Source of the DNA: Marinobacter flavimaris | GTDB taxonomy: Bacteria > Pseudomonadota > Gammaproteobacteria > Pseudomonadales > Oleiphilaceae | Reading direction: 5' to 3' | Length of the DNA stretch: 64,000 nucleotides | NCBI RefSeq assembly: GCF_002933295.1 | Contig: NZ_PSSW01000003.1 | Location: 310,001 to 374,000 of the forward strand | Shown: positions 61,790 to 64,000 of the stretch, in pieces | How the letters are laid out: every line of letters begins with the position of its first letter | Position numbering within the stretch: position 1 is the stretch's first letter | Made by a program: the position numbers and the translations under genes | Notes under the pieces: model-generated | Seen by the model: the letters and a program-made list of their open reading frames with translations, nothing else | The model's database searches: none | What the model was told of the DNA's origin: nothing

Positions 61790-63715
61790 TCAGGTCCTGT
61801 AAGAGTCCAATTGAGACTTCAGTTTTTCCGCTAGTTGCTTCAACGTTTCTGCCGCCTCATTGGTTGATGCGGCGTTCTCCTGGCTGCTACCAGCCATTTG
61901 CCGAATGTGCTCAAGGCGCTGGTTGATGTCCTCAGAAACCTGGCTCTGCTGCTCGGCGGCGCTTGCCATTTCAATGTTGGTGTCCCGAATGGTTCGAACG
62001 CCCTCGCGCAGTGCCTCGATCGCGTTGCCGGTTTCGCGGATCATGTCGTTGGTTTCAGTTGCTAGCTGACTGCCCACCTCAATAACGTCGGTAACACCGG
62101 CAACGCCTTCCTGCAGGTGATTGATCTGGTCCTGGATCTCTTTGATGGACTCCTGGGTCCGACGGGCCAGGTTTCTGACTTCGTCTGACACCACCGCAAA
62201 ACCTCTGCCGTGTTCTCCGGCTCGCGCTGCCTCAATCGCTGCATTAAGCGCCAGGAGATTAGTCTGTTCCGAAATGTTTTCTATGACGGAAAGAATATTG
62301 CCGATGTTATCCGATGCAGCTCTCAGCGAAGCACTGGTTTGCACTGAGCTCTGGTTGTTGTCGAGCTGGCTCTGTATTTTCGCCGTGGTTTTGGCAATGA
62401 GCGATTGGCCACTTTCGGCCAGACCATCCGCCTCTTTGGCAATGTTTTCAGCCCTGGAGGCGCTTTCGGCAACAGTTTGAGCGGTTGCTGTCATCTCATT
62501 CATGGCGGTTGCAACCTGCTCGGTCTCCTCGGTTTGTTGCGAGACGACGGTGGCGGAGTCTGATGCTATGCCCCTTAGACTCGACGAGGCCTCAAGCAGG
62601 CTTTCCGAGGATCTTTTGGTTTCTGAAATTGTAGTTTGTAACCGGTCTAGCAAGCGATCGAAGCCTTGGGCCATGACGTCCAATTCGCTCTTGCCGGTTG
62701 CATTGAACCTCACCGTCAGGTCGCCTTCGCCGCTGGCAATGTCGTTGATGGCATCGATCATTTTTTGGAGAGGTCGAGCCACAACCAGTTGTGCCAGGGC
62801 ACTCAGGCAGCCGATCAGCACCAGTCCGCCGATCAAAATTGCCATGACCGTCTTGATGGTCTGATTGCGAACCATGGCTGCCACTTCGTCTTCCGAGTAG
62901 CCGGTGATAATCTGGTACCCCCAGGCATCGAACGCAGTACGTGCAAGGTTCCAGTCTTCCGGCTCAGATTCCAGCAGGTTTTGCAGTGGATCGGACTCAA
63001 TGGAGCTGGAGTGCATGCGCAGTCGATTCTTGTCGTCCACCAGGGCGAGAAATCCTCTTTCCAGCAGGCTGGATGAGGTGATGGCCGCTTCAAGTTCTTC
63101 AAGGTCCGCTGAATAGCCCACATACCAGATGCCGATAATCTGGTTTGAGGCGTTACGGATCGGGCTGTACGCGGTGAGGTAGGGGTTGCCGAGGATATCG
63201 ACCTGCCCGAAGTAAGCTTCGCCTCGGCTGATGGCCTGCCCGGCGGCGCCCGCCATATTCAGCTTGGTACCGATGGCACGGGATCCATCATCTTTCTTGA
63301 CGTTCGTGGAAACCCTCACGAAGTCCTGCCCGTCGCGAACGAAGAGTGTGGCTGTGCCGTCCATGACCTGGGTAATCCCGTCCACCAGATCAAAATTGTT
63401 GTTGATCATGGTGTCGCCCAGAAACAGTGCTGGCGCCGATTTGCCTGCGACGGGTTCCGTTCCCTGAACCCTGGCGGTTCCCATTTGCTGACCACGCTCA
63501 ATCAGCAGATTCAGAGAATTCTTCACCCGTTTTGACATGAGCTCGTCGGTGATGGAGAGCATTCCGGTGATCTCCTCGACAAGATCACTCTGCCTTTCAG
63601 CGACGTCTGCCGTGATCGTTTTCTGCGTGTTCAAAGCGATCACAATGCTTGCGAGCAATGCGATGACCAGCAGAACAACGGCAATCGAGACGATGAACAG
63701 TTTTCTAATAGACAT
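61790..63715 (-). CDS. Methyl-accepting chemotaxis protein with Cache_3-Cache_2-type sensor
   Basis: The protein has 641 residues: TM1 (about 8-30), a long periplasmic sensor (about 31-295) with [21 protein letters not shown] and [20 protein letters not shown] as in Cache_3-Cache_2 proteins, TM2 (about 297-320), HAMP, and a signalling domain with the tip [22 protein letters not shown]. It should steer flagellar or twitching behaviour through CheA. ATG 63715 has GGGGA 7 bases upstream; a frame reaches 63814 but adds 33 unlikely residues. It is unlike the receptor at 14242 in its sensor part. Confidence 0.92.
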   Translation of the reverse strand: MSIRKLFIVSIAVVLLVIALLASIVIALNTQKTITADVAERQSDLVEEITGMLSITDELMSKRVKNSLNLLIERGQQMGTARVQGTEPVAGKSAPALFLGDTMINNNFDLVDGITQVMDGTATLFVRDGQDFVRVSTNVKKDDGSRAIGTKLNMAGAAGQAISRGEAYFGQVDILGNPYLTAYSPIRNASNQIIGIWYVGYSADLEELEAAITSSSLLERGFLALVDDKNRLRMHSSSIESDPLQNLLESEPEDWNLARTAFDAWGYQIITGYSEDEVAAMVRNQTIKTVMAILIGGLVLIGCLSALAQLVVARPLQKMIDAINDIASGEGDLTVRFNATGKSELDVMAQGFDRLLDRLQTTISETKRSSESLLEASSSLRGIASDSATVVSQQTEETEQVATAMNEMTATAQTVAESASRAENIAKEADGLAESGQSLIAKTTAKIQSQLDNNQSSVQTSASLRAASDNIGNILSVIENISEQTNLLALNAAIEAARAGEHGRGFAVVSDEVRNLARRTQESIKEIQDQINHLQEGVAGVTDVIEVGSQLATETNDMIRETGNAIEALREGVRTIRDTNIEMASAAEQQSQVSEDINQRLEHIRQMAGSSQENAASTNEAAETLKQLAEKLKSQLDSYRT

Positions 63716-64000
63716 TCTGATTCCCCAGAATCTATAAGCCGGACGGAGTATTGGAGCACGCAAACCACTGCGATCTTTTTTTATATCGGCCAGGATCGGT
63801 GCTTCGTTAATCATTATTTCGTCATTCGTGAATGATTCCAGAAATTACGACGCGTATGTGCTGCCAAGAGAGCAGAAATGTCGCTCCGGAGGCACAGGCC
63901 TGGCTGCGGGTTTGTAAAACCTTCTTGCAATCACCATATTTCGGCGTCCACGAAATGATCCATCGATGGAGCTCGAGCTCATCGTTCAATGGGCATTCCC
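63716..64000. other. Region at window end without a recognised gene
   Basis: About 285 bases upstream of the chemoreceptor gene hold no convincing reading frame on either strand. A 12-bp palindrome GAGCTCGAGCTC is at 63970-63981. The promoter of the receptor gene is expected here but no clear -35/-10 pair stood out. Confidence 0.4.

Noticed and set aside
63970..63981. GAGCTCGAGCTC palindrome at the window end
   Set aside because: It is short, made of simple restriction-site-like repeats, and has no supporting context.
1..64000. tRNA genes, rRNA, CRISPR arrays, insertion sequences, prophage
   Set aside because: No cloverleaf-type sequence, regular spacer repeats, transposase or phage structural genes were seen by eye; short or degenerate cases could be missed.

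Overview
The window reads as chromosomal DNA from a moderately GC-rich marine, halotolerant gammaproteobacterium of the Marinobacter type. This is an inference from gene content: a TeaABCD-like ectoine TRAP transporter, a LutABC/Dld-II lactate operon, many c-di-GMP and chemotaxis proteins, DabAB and Liv/acyl-CoA-synthetase modules. No rRNA, tRNA, CRISPR array, prophage or insertion sequence was seen. Genes are densely packed, with many 4-bp ATGA overlaps and several tail-to-tail overlaps.

Layout. 1-4 kb: end of an unknown gene, a DJ-1/PfpI-family protein, then a tight operon of an RNase J-like nuclease between two family-3 solute-binding proteins. 4-9.7 kb: a c-di-GMP block with two DUF3391/HD-GYP paralogues, a GAF-PAS-GGDEF-EAL protein and a hotdog thioesterase. 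9.8-14 kb: two membrane proteins, a YchJ-like SEC-C protein, a rhodanese, a DCC-family thiol protein and a SixA-CHAD fusion. 14.2-17.2 kb: a Cache chemoreceptor and an orphan TRAP binding protein. 17.2-21 kb: an intact potABCD polyamine ABC operon closed by a strong terminator. 21.1-24.7 kb: a gene graveyard with remnants of a second polyamine-type ABC operon that lost internal blocks and a broken GGDEF receptor gene, around two small intact genes.

24.7-31.3 kb: teaABCD-like operon, an alpha/beta hydrolase, an exported glutathione peroxidase, a luciferase-like monooxygenase and a metallophosphoesterase. 31.4-35.5 kb: an Nmad3-like protein, eutBC, and an OvoA C-terminal-like methyltransferase, followed by a near-consensus Pho box and an intrinsic terminator about 70 bp further on, which together could frame a small RNA. 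35.5-43 kb: an orphan ParA ATPase, then an LldR-type regulator divergent from lutABC-dld with two matching palindromic operators. 43-46 kb: nitroreductase, membrane diguanylate cyclase, crotonase. 46-52.8 kb: a complete Liv-type ABC transporter translationally coupled to a long-chain acyl-CoA synthetase, suggesting uptake plus CoA activation of a carboxylic acid. 52.8-57.7 kb: small membrane or exported proteins, a putative HExxH lipoprotein, nei and a Sua5-type tsaC. 57.7-61.7 kb: dabB-dabA, an inorganic-carbon accumulation pair. 61.8-63.7 kb: a second Cache chemoreceptor.

The most unusual signals are the Pho-box/terminator locus at 35.4 kb, the SBP-RNase J-SBP operon, the SixA-CHAD fusion, the stepwise-deleted transporter operon, and the lone Nmad3-like and OvoA-like genes. 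All functional names come from motif and family recognition by eye; no database search was run.
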